This document shows, piece after piece, positions 35,601 to 46,082 of a stretch of 64,000 bases of DNA. A program made the translations under genes and the position numbers. The notes beneath the pieces are model-generated. The model searched no databases. It saw only the letters and a program-made list of their open reading frames with translations, and was not told the DNA's origin. The DNA is from Aporrectodea caliginosa. Taxonomy: Eukaryota; Annelida; Clitellata; Crassiclitellata; Lumbricidae. Every line of letters begins with the position of its first letter. Position 1 is the stretch's first letter. The stretch spans positions 1,870,501 to 1,934,500 of the forward strand of contig JACEVL010000033.1 of NCBI GenBank assembly GCA_020284085.1, given 5' to 3'.

Positions 35601-38600
35601 TCGTCTGGATAAGGGCTACCTGTGATAAGAAACAAGGGTACCAAATACAAGACGATCAAAAGTTATTTTAATTACAAAAAGGTCAATTTTAGAGTAAAAA
35701 TCATTGTCTGAAATTGACCTTTTTGTCCTTTAAATAACTTATTGAGCCGGTGACAAGCAATTTAAATTCGATGATAACAGTCGTTAAGAACCAATTTTAC
35801 TCACTTAAGATCCCAAATATGACTAACACTTTTAATTCATTTTCGTTACCGTTGATAATAATTGTCAAATTATTCAGAAAACTACCATTGGCGACGCCTT
35901 CATGTCAAACTTCCACCACCACTTGGACATGAATGACAGTATATTCCACTTTTGCCCTAACTGGTGTTTTCTGCATATTCTGCAATATATGTTACCATAT
36001 AAAGGCCATTTTCAACGTTTTTTCAGTTAGCCTTATGAGTTGCCAACATGCCAATGAAAATATTGTGGCATTATGTCATATATTCTTGAAAACCTTATAT
36101 GTATTCGATAAAATTGCCTGTCTTGCCCTCTCTTCCCTACTCAAGACAAAAAAGAAATTCTTAAACAAGCAAGATTTAAAAGTAAATTACCTTTTGGTTC
36201 GAAGGCAAAAGTTCTAAAAAATATTTAATAAATCATTTAAAAATCAAAAATTAAAATTCGTCCGTCTGTGAATATCCCTTTCTCAGAGTCAAATCCGTTA
36301 TACTAATTTCCAAGATGGCGCCCAAGATTGCCGCCAAAACACAGAAATATGCATAGTTGTGCGATATAGGTATGCTACAATTAAATAAACCTCCACTTCA
36401 TAGTTCCGGGGTCAAGGAATCCATTTATCGTAGAGAGAATAGTCTGTCAATACCACTTTCCCAGAGCCGCCAAACACATAAATATGCATATTTCTGTGTT
36501 TGGCGGCCATCTTCGAAAGTAGTATTGACAGACTATTCTCACTACGATTAATGGATTACTTGACCCCGGAACTATTAAACTTGAGGGTTCATTTGTCTTT
36601 GTAGCCTACCTATGAGTCGAAATATGCATATTTCTGTGTTTGGCGTCCATCTAGGCCGCCATCTTGGAAAGTGGTAATGACAGACTATTCTCACTACGAT
36701 TAATAGATTCTTTGACCCCGGAACTATGAAAGTGGAAGGTTCATTTGTCATTGTAGCCTACCTATTAGTTGAAATATGCATATTTCTGTGTTTTGACGGC
36801 CATCTTGGCCGCCATCTTGGAAAGAGGTATTCACAGACTATTCTCACTACGACAAATGGATTCCCTGACCCAGAAACTATGAAATTGGAGAGTTCATTTG
36901 TCATTGTAGCCTTCCTATGAGCTGAAATTGCATATTTCTGTGTTTGGCGGACATCTTGGCCGCCATCTTGGAAAGTGGTAATGACAGACTATTCTCACTA
37001 CGAGATATCGATTCCTTGACCTCGGAACTATGAAAGTGGAAGGTTTATTTGTCATTGTAGCCTACCTATGAGTTGAAATATGCATATTTCTGTATTTTGG
37101 CGGCCATCTTGGCCGCCATCTTGAGAGAGAGAGGTATTGACAGACTATTCTCACTACGATAAATGGATTCCCCTGACCCAGAATCTATGAAATTGGAGAG
37201 TTGATTTGCCATTGTAGCCTACCTATGAGCTGAAATATGCATATTTTCTGTGTTTGGCGGCCATCTTGGCCGCCATCTTGGAAAGTGCACTCCAAAAATG
37301 ATTGCTACTATTGAAGTTGAATTCCACGGTGAATTTAGTACTTTATTTCTGATTACAGGTTACTTATGAAAAATATCTTTGAAAAATGCATATTCACCAT
37401 GAACGAATAAATAACGACGTCGAGGACGAAGAGGGGTAAATTTTTACCCCAGGACACTTTGGACTCAAAAATCTTCTTCCCCCATCATGACGTTTTCCTG
37501 GCTTTGGTGTCAGAATATGTCAGAGGTATTAACTTGTAAACACACGGAACGTCATATTTCAACTGCCTACGGTTGCTCCGCAATCAGCATTCAAACACCC
37601 CTGGGGTAATTATTTACCACTCTCCGTCCTGCGAAGGTTAATAGGCAATAGTATTAAGGTGTAAAGACTAGTTGACCTGTTTGCACACCAGGCACATATT
37701 CGGTCTGCATTCCATTCTTGTCATTCACAGGTCTTCCACTCATACTCAAACCTTCACGCTGGTCTTGGAGAGCACTCTCCGTCTGATTCCTATCATGGCT
37801 TAATGTAAATCATTTCATTTCTGTATGGCAAGCCAAATTCTAATTGTGCCTAATTTACATTTGCTAAAGTGGAGCGTAGCACTGTGACTCTGTTTACAAA
37901 AGGAAACCGCTTACCTTCAATTTCGCCAATCATGTTTTCACAAGTTTGCTTTAGAATCTCTTCAAGTTCTGATTTTCTGAAGTGGAAATTGAAAGTCTGA
38001 ATTTCTCTTTGAATCATAGGTTGGCATTGGACTTGCAACTCCACAGCTCTAACAGATAAGTCTGAAAATGCGCGACAGATATCACTTGCTGATCCTTTGG
38101 CAATTATCTTCTCACAGTAAGAATTGTAAGATTCTAAACAAGATATAAATGTCTCAATATCACCTGTTTCCACTTCGATTTCTTTCAGTTTGCTGTGCCG
38201 CATCAAACCTAGACCTTGTAGAAGGGAAGATGCATGTTTATCTGCCAACTGTTTCACTTCATCTTTTCTGTTCTCCGTATCATATTCTAATGTCTCAACC
38301 TTTTTCTGTATATCTTCTTTCACCTTCAGGAGTTCTGCCTTTCTCGTCTCAGCTTGAGTTCTGCACTCATTTATTGCTTTAGCATTGCTTTCCAGCTGTT
38401 TCTGAAAGCCATCCACGAATTTTTTAACATCAGAACCTTGGTGATTTTTATGGTCGTCAATGAAGCAGAAGGCGCATACAACTGTTTTGCAATCAGCACA
38501 ATATACATTCAGAACCATTTGTTCATGCAGTTCACAGACACTTGGTACTAGACTGATCATCAAATTTTGACCATCTTCATGTTCAGTCATTGGTATCAGT

Positions 38601-39058
38601 TTATGATTCTTTGTAAATATAAGTTTTCTATGTTCAGTGCAGCATTCTTGACACAACTTGAGCTTGCATTCAACACAGTATGCATCAGCTTCTGGAATTT
38701 CTTTCTCTGCTTCTTCTTTATTTTCGTCTAGACATGCGTCACACACAGCTGTTGAAGACGCTGATTGATCTGAAATATTTGAAGCTTGTATCAACTTCTC
38801 AATGAAGAAATTCTTAGGAAGTTGACGAAACCCTTCTGGTGGAATCTTGAACATCCGTCTACATATTGGACAAGGCATCTCATCTCCAGGTCCTTTGTTA
38901 GTTTTAAGTCCATTCTCTTGCAGGCATTTCATGCAGAATGTATGAATGCATGGCAAGGCTTTCGGATCCGTGTAGACTTCGGTGCATATACAACATGTAG
39001 TTATATCGTCGAGTTCTTCCTTTTTAATAACGCCACTATCTAAATCTTTCGCAGCCAT
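32449..39058 (-). CDS. TRIM gene 1: RING-B-box-coiled coil-CARD protein (predicted join)
   Basis: Predicted coding join: 39058-37915, 33825-33019, 32618-32449, together 2121 bp or 706 codons plus stop. The three introns borders are GT/AG and both introns are phase 1 (G|AA each time), so frame is kept throughout. The likely role is an E3 ubiquitin ligase whose C-terminal CARD would recruit it to a death-fold signalling platform; TRIM RING domains transfer ubiquitin, and CARDs pair with other CARDs in innate immunity and apoptosis. The first exon is a close paralogue of gene 2, but the distal exons are unrelated to gene 2. The 4.1-kb first intron contains a relic of the lost NHL exon. A separate gene supplying the CC-CARD exons is the main alternative; a transcript would decide. 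Confidence 0.6.
33019..33825 (-). CDS. TRIM gene 1 exon 2: long coiled coil
   Basis: Acceptor TTTTCTTTTAAG just above 33825; the exon begins AATGCCATC and, with the G left by exon 1, reads E-C-H-L-M-R-K. Donor GTAGGC at 33018-33013 after ACCAAAG. 807 bp, 269 codons, symmetrical phase 1-1. The product is almost wholly heptad-like and charged (for example KINKLKADIDDEKAKCKRFN and EERLKQAECDKQFFQQQMQE), with no other domain. A TRIM coiled coil sets dimer formation. It shares no obvious sequence with exon 2 of gene 2, so it was not copied from it. The stretch after the donor (RLPSSQ...) is intron. Confidence 0.75.
33826..35317. other. Intron 1 of TRIM gene 1, right part; no other gene
   Basis: AT-rich. 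Open frames at 34212-34565 and 35024-35215 (-) have no motif. Three similar short blocks CGCATCCAACTT / CTCATCCAACTT sit at 34832, 34869 and 34911 on +. Confidence 0.45.
35318..35590 (-). repeat. Right arm of the inverted repeat around the CC-CARD exons
   Basis: Reverse complement of 30944-31215: GGTCATTCAAGGTCATTTCA at 35490 pairs with GACCTTGAAATGACCTTGAA at 31024, and CTCGGATCTTGGAACTTGGG at 35345 pairs with CCCAAGTTCCAAGACCCGAG. Confidence 0.75.
35743..36139 (+). mobile_element. 3' end of a pogo-type element
   Basis: From GAGCCGGTGACAAGCAATTT to the terminal CTCTTCCCTA this is a decayed copy of the right 410 bp of the pogo element 42070-44622. A third copy lies at 50735-51164. Its position relative to the NHL coding end is the same here and in gene 2, so it inserted before the TRIM locus was duplicated. 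Confidence 0.8.
36237..36299 (-). pseudogene. Relic of the lost NHL exon of TRIM gene 1
   Basis: The minus strand reads NGFDSEKGIFTDGRILIFDF then TAA (36239-36237). This lines up, stop included, with the last 20 residues of gene 2 (NGLDSENNKFTEGRILIFEI). Everything upstream in the propeller is gone, replaced by the piggyBac-like array that starts at 36304. So gene 1 once ended in an NHL propeller like gene 2. Confidence 0.85.
36304..37641 (-). mobile_element. piggyBac-like element with about 6.5 copies of a 152-bp repeat
   Basis: The right end GTCCTGCGAAGGTTAA (TTAA at 37638-37641) matches the terminal repeat of the complete element at 54711-56134. Inside, about 6.5 tandem units of 140-157 bp span 36304-37290, each holding GGCGGCCATCTTGG, GACAGACTATTCTCACTACG and GAAATATGCATATTTCTGTG. 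The left end is missing and directly abuts the NHL relic. The right TTAA directly abuts intron sequence homologous to gene 2, about 50 bp before where that gene has its exon 2. Confidence 0.75.
37915..39058 (-). CDS. TRIM gene 1 exon 1: RING, two B-boxes, helical region
   Basis: Starts at MAAKDLDSG. RING finger with C22, C25, C37, H39, C42, C45, C63 and C66. B-box 1-like zinc site C106/C109 to H152. B-box 2 with C175, H178, C187, C190, C195, C198, H203 and H206. From about 215 a helical region rich in Lys, Glu and Gln. The donor is the GTAAGC at 37914-37909, directly after GAAATTGAAG, giving 381 codons plus one base. Reading past the donor adds only a short intron-coded tail ending in VLRSTLANVN, so that ORF end is not real. 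Nearly identical to 57146-58289 in length (1144 bp) and sequence. Confidence 0.93.
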
Positions 39059-39091
39059 TCTCTAAGCTAGATGGATCCTAAAATCGAAAGC

Positions 39092-39111
39092 ACTTTCGAT
39101 TTCACTATTGG
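39092..39111 (-). promoter_or_regulatory. ISRE/IRF-like site and CCAAT box of TRIM gene 1
   Basis: On the minus strand CCAATAGTGAAATCGAAAGT lies 34 bp above the ATG: a CCAAT box (39107-39111) followed by GAAATCGAAAGT (39092-39103), which fits the GAAANNGAAA core bound by interferon regulatory factors. The downstream half also makes a palindrome (ATCGAAAGTGCTTTCGAT). The whole block is the same in gene 2. Confidence 0.55.
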
Positions 39112-39159
39112 TATAAACCTAATGAGTCGTTGGCTATTGAAAGTGAGTCGAATATAGGT

Positions 39160-39750
39160 ATATACCGGTACGTGCGAAAAGAATTTTGATGCGATAGAAA
39201 ACGAACTCTCACAAATATAATCTACCTAAACTCAGTTGTAAGAACCAACCAACTAAGCAGTCTGAGTTATAAAATAAAATGAAAGGACGAATATTTACTG
39301 AATACGCTCCAGGTCTGTTCCTAGACTGAATGCAGTGTAGGCTGCTGCTATAGGCGCTGAACCACTAAATAGCCTAAAGCTCAACGTTGCGTTCTTTGTA
39401 CCTTGCACCTACAAGCCTGTTAAGACTAACAGGTAAATATGATATAAGTTATATAACGCAAGATATTCAACCTGCTGTCTGGCAGAAGAAAATATTTTAA
39501 AGTTAAATGACGGCATTTGGGTTCGTTAATATTAATGGATTTAATTAATTCTGTTTGGTCCGATCAGTGTCTCTGCAGTAGTCTTCTATTGTCCAATGGA
39601 ATCTGCTCTCAAATCTATAATATTATTTACAATAAGCTTATTCACTTTTACCATTCACTTCGAAGTTCAGGTGCGGCAGTATTTAAGAGATGTTCAGCTT
39701 TTGCACAGATCTGTCACCTACTTATGTACTTATCAGTCTGGTACAGTAAA
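39160..39750 (-). repeat. TRIM upstream block, copy A
   Basis: Sequence above gene 1 that recurs above gene 2 (58390-59040) and, without a TRIM exon, at 46700-47340, 47450-47900 and 59165-59310. Shared landmarks include AACTAAGCAGTCT, GAATATTTACTGAATACGCT, TAGCCTAAAGCTCAACGTTG, CCTGTTAAGACTAACAGG, CTGCTGTCTGGCAGAAGAAA and GGTCCGATCAGTGTCTCTGC. Confidence 0.85.
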
Positions 39751-39790
39751 ATTTGTGGAATGCCTCTCTTCAGTGCATTTATCGCGGGGT

Positions 39791-40080
39791 TTAACCTTCG
39801 TAGGCCGAAGCTCCGTTTCGAGAAACGGAAGCCGAAGTGGGGTAGTTTTCTACCCCAAAGAAATCTGTAAAATCTCGCAGCTCACCGCCTCACAGGAAAG
39901 CTATAATGACAAATGAAGTATCGATTATAATATTTTCAAGGTCAAGGAATCGAACTATTGCATTGTGAATAGTGTGGGAATTGTGCTGTCCAAGATGGCG
40001 GCCAATATGGCCGTTAAAAGAGAAATTTGTATATTTCAGCTTATAGATAAGATACAATGACAAACGAAACGATTATTTAT
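39791..40080 (+). mobile_element. piggyBac-like element, left end fragment
   Basis: TTAACCTTCGTAGGCCGAAG, then GGGGTAGTTTTCTACCCC, and then one repeat unit with CCAAGATGGCGGCCAATATG. Same family as 36304-37641 and 54711-56134. The right end is missing. Confidence 0.65.
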
Positions 40081-40574
40081 AAATATTCGTCTTGAGGATG
40101 CCTGCTCAGTGCTCTCTCTTTATACAATACATTAAATTTGCTCGAGCATTCAGTATGACGCAACAAATAATCAGAGCTATGGTACCGGTAACGCACGAAC
40201 GAATTTTTTGTCTGGATGTGACTATCAACAGAAATTATTGCGCCGTTCACGACCTCAAGGCAAAGTCGTCCTCTTTTCACATCACAGGCTGTGGATGTCA
40301 AGCTGGTCGTCGGGTGAACTGTTTGAGGACTTCGAGACGTTAGTAAGTGCCTTGATCGCCGTATTCTGTGTCTCTGTTCCGAAACATAACGACATAGGGT
40401 TTTTTGCTTGACGAAGCCTGTCGAATGTATTTCTGTATCCAGCATTGGCTTCCTGTTCAGCAGAGGATTGGTACCAAATTGGGGCCCATTGTTAATAAAA
40501 CTGAACTCTGGCCAACCGTAATACTTAAAAATCAGTCGATATTCTCCAAATTTATCATTATCAAACATGGTCAT
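40077..40574 (-). other. Unassigned open reading frame, 165 codons
   Basis: Open on the minus strand with LIFKYYGWPEFSFINNGPQF near its start and a basic middle (RHRIRRSRHL). I recognise no family. Open frames on + overlap it. It may be a decayed transposon ORF or an exon; low confidence that it is coding. Confidence 0.2.
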
Positions 40575-40607
40575 CTGACTATCTTTCTTGCTGAACGACC
40601 TTTTTAG

Positions 40608-41739
40608 TTGACGGAACTACAGTAGTTTTTGGAACTCTCTCTCTCTGTCTATCAGATCTGCTCAGTCGCTAATGTCATTTCGTTCTCGACTTATGACTTA
40701 GATATATTTCAGATTGCATATCCATCATAGGCTTTGTGTCACGGATGCTGACCTGATTATGGCTTGGTTTTGATCTGACATCGGTTGATGCCCTGTGCAT
40801 TAGATACTGGTGCGATAGAAGTCACTAATTAATAATTAATAAAAAGAATTAAAATTTATAAAATGGCTTTATCCGAGAAAAGCAAGAATAGGAGCACGGT
40901 CAACGGTCAAGAAAATATAACAGACGAGGCAACTTTCTTTGAGTACAATTGCTTATTCAATTCCCTTTGAATGGAAGATATTTAAACAACTTCTATATTG
41001 CAACCTCATGCACTCAAATCCTAACTGATACAAAATTAATGCTCCATTCTTTTCACTAAAAAATTTCAGAAGTTCTGAATGGAAATTCCATTAATCTAAA
41101 GAAACAACTTGGAAAAAGTTCATTATTTCAGAATCCACAAACGAGAAACGCAATTCTCCCTAACATAGCTGATGTTATACAAGCTCATTTGTGTATGAAT
41201 GATGGTGAACAATGTCTAGTGGTATTGCCCATACAGCTTAAGACATGTACAGATCAACCAACAAATTTCAGCTCACCACTGACAATGGGTTACTTCATAA
41301 CCCAAATGCTCTATGGCATTAATTAAAAAGCATCATAAACAAGGGCATCATCGATGGTGGTCCAAACTATCTCCAGAAATGACCATGAACCCGATTTGTA
41401 AACAATCGGGTCTGAACCTCCCATAAGACTCTCGCTTTGTAATGGCCTTCAGCAAATCCTTGGCAAATGACGCATCTTCCTTCACTTAATACTTAGTCGT
41501 TAGGTTGTTGCGCTATTTAAGTGCCGAAAACAAGTCCATTCACATTCTAAGCCAGAGCTTGGAATGACCCTTGAATCTACACAATGACTCGTGACGCAAT
41601 TATTTGTATTTGGAATTTTGGATGCGAGCCAGAATACCAACACAGCGGGTTGACTCGTGTGTTAGAAAACTGTCAAGGCCTAGTTCATAACTACCGGGCC
41701 CTGAAAGTTCATAGGACATAACAGCGAGAAAGTGACAGG
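40608..41739. other. No recognisable gene
   Basis: AT-rich. There may be poorly preserved upstream parts of the ORF fragment that starts at 41740, but I cannot place them. Confidence 0.35.
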
Positions 41740-42067
41740 ATGAAAGAAGACATGTTCAAAAGTGGTCTTCAAGAATTGTTTGATATTGCCACAAAGGACG
41801 TTATGACAGAAATCCAACAGGAAGAAAATCGGGAATTCCTTCGAATGCAAAGAGAAGACATATTTTCCAGCAGCATGAGTGGAGTAGACTCAAAGACAGT
41901 TGCAAAAGAAAGCAGGAAGAGGCAACGACAGGAAAGGAGAGCATGGAGAAAGTGAAATACGAAGAACGCAAGACAGAGGGCATTGGTGAAACAGAATATG
42001 AACTTTCTGCGTTGACATCTAGTAAGGTGTCAGAAAGAGATTATGCGTATCAGCCAATTCAGTCATG
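41740..42067 (+). pseudogene. Transposon-derived ORF fragment, part 1
   Basis: Reads KSGLQELFDIATKDVMTEIQ then REFLRMQREDIFSSSMSGVD and, after a frame change near 41945, a basic stretch. The style (LFDI..., FL..QR..., VD, then a Lys/Arg-rich run) resembles a widespread uncharacterised family of repeat-encoded proteins in invertebrates. A pogo element cuts it at 42068. The continuation at 44625 (RRSKNIFQSPEAVDALVRVG, LPDRG) fits the same family's next block. Confidence 0.5.
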
Positions 42068-43109
42068 TAGGGGAGACCGGGCAGGAGAGGCATGGTGGGT
42101 AAGAGTGGCACCCCATACTGGCTAGAAAACGGCCACCAGTGTAGACTCTTTACCTTGCGTTTTAATAAGCGGGTTTGATGCGATACACGATGGAAAACTT
42201 TATTCTGCAGAAGAGCTATCGCAACTATTTTTGTTTTCAATTTTTAAGATTTTCGCCCAATTTGAGTTTTTTAAAGGCGATCTTTGACCAGCCACTACTT
42301 TCTAATACAAGGTAAGGCACAGTTTATATTGCGTTATTTATAAGATTTAAATATTCTTCTTTTTAATGAAACATTATCGCACGTCGCATCTTAATCCTTT
42401 CATAACGAAAAGAATCGCTAAGGCAAGGCATAGCTATGGGGCATAAGTGGCACACCATCTGCCGCTTTTGCCCCAGGACATGCCACTTTTGCCTCTGAAC
42501 ATGGGGCAAGAGTTGCACTTTTGACATTTACCATTATAATATTCTTACATTTATTTAGTTGCTCCTTAAACTTAAACAATTTAGAATATTTGAAACTGTA
42601 GGCCTATTCAGTCCATGAAAGCAGTAACAGTATAGATTGGAGCTTACATAGCCTATTGACGTTATAGAACATACAGAAGCCTCCGCATCACGAGATACCA
42701 CAATGCCACATCCAGAAGCTCTAGCAATCCCCATGCATGAGTCAATCACATTCACTAAAACAAATAAACTTGTCTTAGCCTATCAGGCTAAGTTCAGCAA
42801 AGGCTACTCTTCAAGCCAGAACTTCATATGTGACCACAGCAACATTAGGATTGGGCCTACGCCCTAGACGCAGAATTCGACCTGAGATTGCAAATGCTGA
42901 AATACTGATGGGAAATCATAGCCGAAAGCAAAAGGCTAATACGAACTCGCGTCGCAGCGAGAGGTCTCCAGGTTATCGACCGTCAATCTCCGTGCATCTT
43001 ATAGCAGCATTACCACGTGCTCCATCATGGCATAACCGAAATCTGCTAAAATTACCAACAGGCTTCTATTGCACAACCAGTCACAACAGGCCGATACACG
43101 TAAATTAAA

Positions 43110-43377
43110 CCAGCCGGCAATCGTTATGGAACGTGCCTGCTCATCCGAGCCTGTCAGTATTCCAGAACAGTACCAACAGGCCTAATCGATGTAGAACTCA
43201 TCTGTTCATCTGAAAATTCCAACAAACTTGGAGCTGAGCCAAACCAGCCCGCAATCGATATGGAACTTGCCTGCTCATCCGAGCCTGTCAGTGTTCCAGA
43301 ACAGTACCAGCCACTATTCGAAGTAGAACTCACCTGTTCATCCGAGAATTCCAGCCAAATCAGCCAACTATGGTTGC
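43110..43377 (+). repeat. 134-bp tandem duplication in the pogo element
   Basis: Copies begin at 43110 (CCAGCCGGCAATCG) and 43244 (CCAGCCCGCAATCG). Both contain GCCTGCTCATCCGAGCCTGT and GTTCCAGAACAGTACCA or a near match. In coding terms this duplicates a Ser/Glu-rich stretch (ELTCSSENSSQ). Confidence 0.85.
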
Positions 43378-43934
43378 AGAAGTCGCACATTCAGCTGGAC
43401 TTCCCGGTAGGCCTATCTATAAGTAATTCACTGATCTCTGAGATACATAAAAAATTATTAATTTATATTAATTATACAACTAACTAATGTAACTTATACT
43501 TGCCACATTGCCTTCAATTTTTCTGCTATTGTAACAATGCTTATTACTGAATACACGTATATTTAAAACTTAAACTAAATATCTTAAAATAAATTATATA
43601 ACTTCATTGCAGAGCCTGTCGATGATGAAACGAACCAGTCGTGCCTCGCTACAAATCTGGTAACGATGCTGAGCTGCACAAATACGACAAAAGAACCATC
43701 CCCAATAGCCATTGTGTCAGAGCTGGACATCCGTCCTTATCCGCACACAGAACGAGAAGCAGAGGGCAAACCCGGTAAACGCAAAGCGAAAAGCTCTTGC
43801 GTCCTAACGAGTACGCCTTACAAAAATAATTCTAGAGAATAATTCTAGAAGAAGCAATATGTTAAGAGACCGCTCATGAAGAAACTTAATCTGGAAGAGA
43901 ATGGTAAGAACCAGAAGTAGCCTAGAGGAGCCAG

Positions 43935-44262
43935 AAGCATGAAAAACAGAACCACCGGCAACAGCAGCAGCAAATGCCGAAGCAGAAACAGAAGAAGAAC
44001 CAGCAGCAGAAGAAAGAGAAGCAGAATCAGCAGCAGAACAAACAGAAGCAGAACCAGCAACAGAAGAGTACTATTAAGAAATACAAAGCGGAGAGTGTCA
44101 CCAATTTCTACTGTAGGCCCTATTTATTAAAGAGAGCTTTACAGCGACCCACCCGAAGAAACTTAGATTCAATGCTTAGCATGCAAGTACTGGTGCCATG
44201 AAAGATGCCCCATATTGAGCCCGGCGACAAGCAATTTAAATGTGATAACTGTCATTAAGCAC
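43935..44262 (+). pseudogene. pogo transposase C-terminus: Gln/Arg-rich tract and PHD-like finger
   Basis: A CAGAAGCAGAA-type low-complexity tract (43940-44070) is followed over two frames by CLACKYWCHERC and EPGDKQFKCDNCH before a stop. Together they give the second half of a PHD zinc finger (C..C..W.H..C...F.C..C). The relic at 14680-14815 has a similar finger. One frameshift lies between the two halves. Confidence 0.65.
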
Positions 44263-44624
44263 CATTTTTTCTTGCTTAAGATTATAAAAACGACTGACAG
44301 TTTTAATACACTTTTCGTTACTGTTGTTAACTGTCAAATAAATAGTTAAGATAGCCTAGCTACCATTGGTCATGCCTCCATGTCAAACTTGCCCCAGTAT
44401 ATGCCACTCTTGCCCTAAGTGTTGGGGCAAGAGTGTCAAAATTGTCTGTTTGTATTTTGCACGTTTTGCAAAATATTTCACCATATATAGTGAATATTAA
44501 ACGTTTTTCGGTTAGCCTTATGAGTTGCCAACATGCCTATGAAAAATTGTGGCATTATGTTATATATTTTCGGAAATATGACATATTTTCTAAAAAGGTG
44601 CCTCTCTTGCCCCGGTCTCCCCTA

Positions 44625-44770
44625 CGTCTACAATGTCTACATCAACAGCTGCTACTGCTGCTTCATCATCAAAAAGAAGATCCAAGAACATCTTCCAGTC
44701 CCCTGAAGCTGTTGATGCTTTGGTTCGTGTTGGCCTTCCAGACAGAGGCGAAAATCTTTACATATCTTTG
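44625..44770 (+). pseudogene. Transposon-derived ORF fragment, part 2
   Basis: Directly after the right end of the pogo element: STSTAATAASSSKRRSKNIF then SPEAVDALVRVGLPDRG. It continues the frame-broken ORF that stops at 42067. The reading decays after about 44770. Confidence 0.45.
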
Positions 44771-44819
44771 GGGGGACAGATTTGGAAGGAAATTATTTTA
44801 AATTCGATAGGTGGGGGCA

Positions 44820-45965
44820 GAGGCAGGGGCGCAACCACGGTCCAGAAGTTGAGGGGACCTACTAGAATGTCTGAGTGGGGGGAACTGCGAGCGCCGAAGG
44901 CGCGAAGCTGCGATTGCCGAAAGCAAGAGGCCCATAACGACTAGGGGGCATGGGGAGCGTCGTAAGCTCTCCCATCGGGGTCTGGGGCGGAGCCCCAGAA
45001 GCCGACGCAATTTTGAGCATTTGATACCAAATGGAGTACATTTTGGGCTCTAATTTACATCAAATTTTTCACTGATGATTTCGATATAAAAGTACCTAAA
45101 CCATCTAGATCTGTGAAAAATATGACTTTATTATATAAATAAACTGAGATTTTAGGTTTTAGAAGAACACCATACTCAGTCGCAGCATTAAAAATTGAAA
45201 TGTCCTCCGAGGCTTCTACCGCGAGCCTTAGTCGAATTTTTAAAACGAGAAAAGTAAAGTTTTAGAGTGAAATTATACAGCAACATTCTGTACTGAATTC
45301 TGATAGACTGGAGTTTAGCGGCTTTAGCCTGACCTTTTATTTTCTCAGCAGCAGGGCCAGCGATTTCTTGGGGAGGGACCTACTAGAACGTCCGAGTGGG
45401 GAATGCGAAGGCGGAAGGCAAGAAGCTCCTATAACGACTAGGGGTACGGGGAGCGGGTCGTAAGCTCCGCCATCGGGGTCTGGGGCGGAGCGTCAGAAGC
45501 CGACGCTATTTTGAGCATTTGATACCAAATGGAGTTCATTTTGGACTCTTTTTTACCTGAAAATTAGAAGAGAGACAGACAGACAGACAGACACAGACAG
45601 ACACAGAGGAGGCATATGATGCAGAGGCCAGCTAGCTCGACAGAAGATGACTGAGACGGAATCCCGAGGCACGAGGAGTTTTGTGGCCCAACAACTTGCT
45701 ACACGAGATCAGGTTTCAAGCGACAACCGAGTCTTGGAGCTGATTGATGTAATTTGTAGGCTACACTCTAGATGATGGATGAGCACGATGCTGGTCCTCT
45801 TTGTAATGCACAGAGACTTCCGAGCCACATTACAGACAAGGTTTTCTTTGAGAATTGTGAGAAAAAATGTTTAACTTTGGGGGGACAGTCAACACTGCTG
45901 TCCCCCAGTCAAAACTTTGGGGGGGACAGTCCCCCTCTGTCCCCCCCATGATTTACGCCACTGCT
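44820..45965. repeat. Composite repeat with two copies of a 180-200 bp block
   Basis: GGGACCTACTAGAA...GAGTGGGG...TCGGGGTCTGGGGCGGAGC...ATTTTGAGCATTTGATACC at 44855-45055 recurs at 45375-45552 in direct orientation. A GACA microsatellite follows (about 45574-45597). The start (CAGGGGCGCAACCACGG) and end (CCATGATTTACGCCACTG) look like a degenerate inverted repeat of a hAT-type element, but I find no target duplication. Confidence 0.55.
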
Positions 45966-46082
45966 TCCAGACCTTGGTCTGTGTTTGTAGCTGGAGCTGG
46001 AGTTTGTCCATGACATTTCAGAAATCACATTAACTCGAAGTTCAATTAGATTATTAGACGATCTAGAATAAAAGGACAGACA

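Larger units (their letters stand above)
42070..44622 (+). mobile_element. pogo-type transposon, 2.55 kb, with both ends
   Basis: Terminal inverted repeat GGGGAGACCGGGCAGGAGAG / CTCTCTTGCCCCGGTCTCCC, flanked by TA at 42068-42069 and 44623-44624, the target duplication of Tc1/mariner/pogo elements. Subterminal regions repeat GCCACTTTTGCCC and GGGGCAAGAGTGGCA words. Coding remains lie at the right: ELDIRPYPHTEREAEGKPG with CVLTSTPYKN near 43725-43835 is the usual pogo segment after the DDE domain. The catalytic domain itself is not visible, so it is a deletion derivative. Confidence 0.88.

Noticed and set aside
36304..37290. CRISPR-like array of regularly spaced repeats
   Set aside because: The whole 152-bp unit is repeated, with no unique spacers, and it lies in a piggyBac-like element of a eukaryote.
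37850..37914. Last 21 codons of the RING ORF of gene 1 (and 57096-57145 in gene 2) as real C-termini
   Set aside because: A GTAAGC donor lies before them, the two genes differ here by insertions, and the downstream exons fit only if the donor is used.
38149..39043. Several + strand ORFs over the RING exons (also 57361-58274)
   Set aside because: Antisense shadows of strongly coding minus-strand exons; they repeat in both paralogues only because the exons do.
43845..44060. Leu-rich minus ORF (LLLFLLLLVLLLF)
   Set aside because: Antisense of the CAGAAG low-complexity tract of the pogo transposase tail; not a membrane protein.
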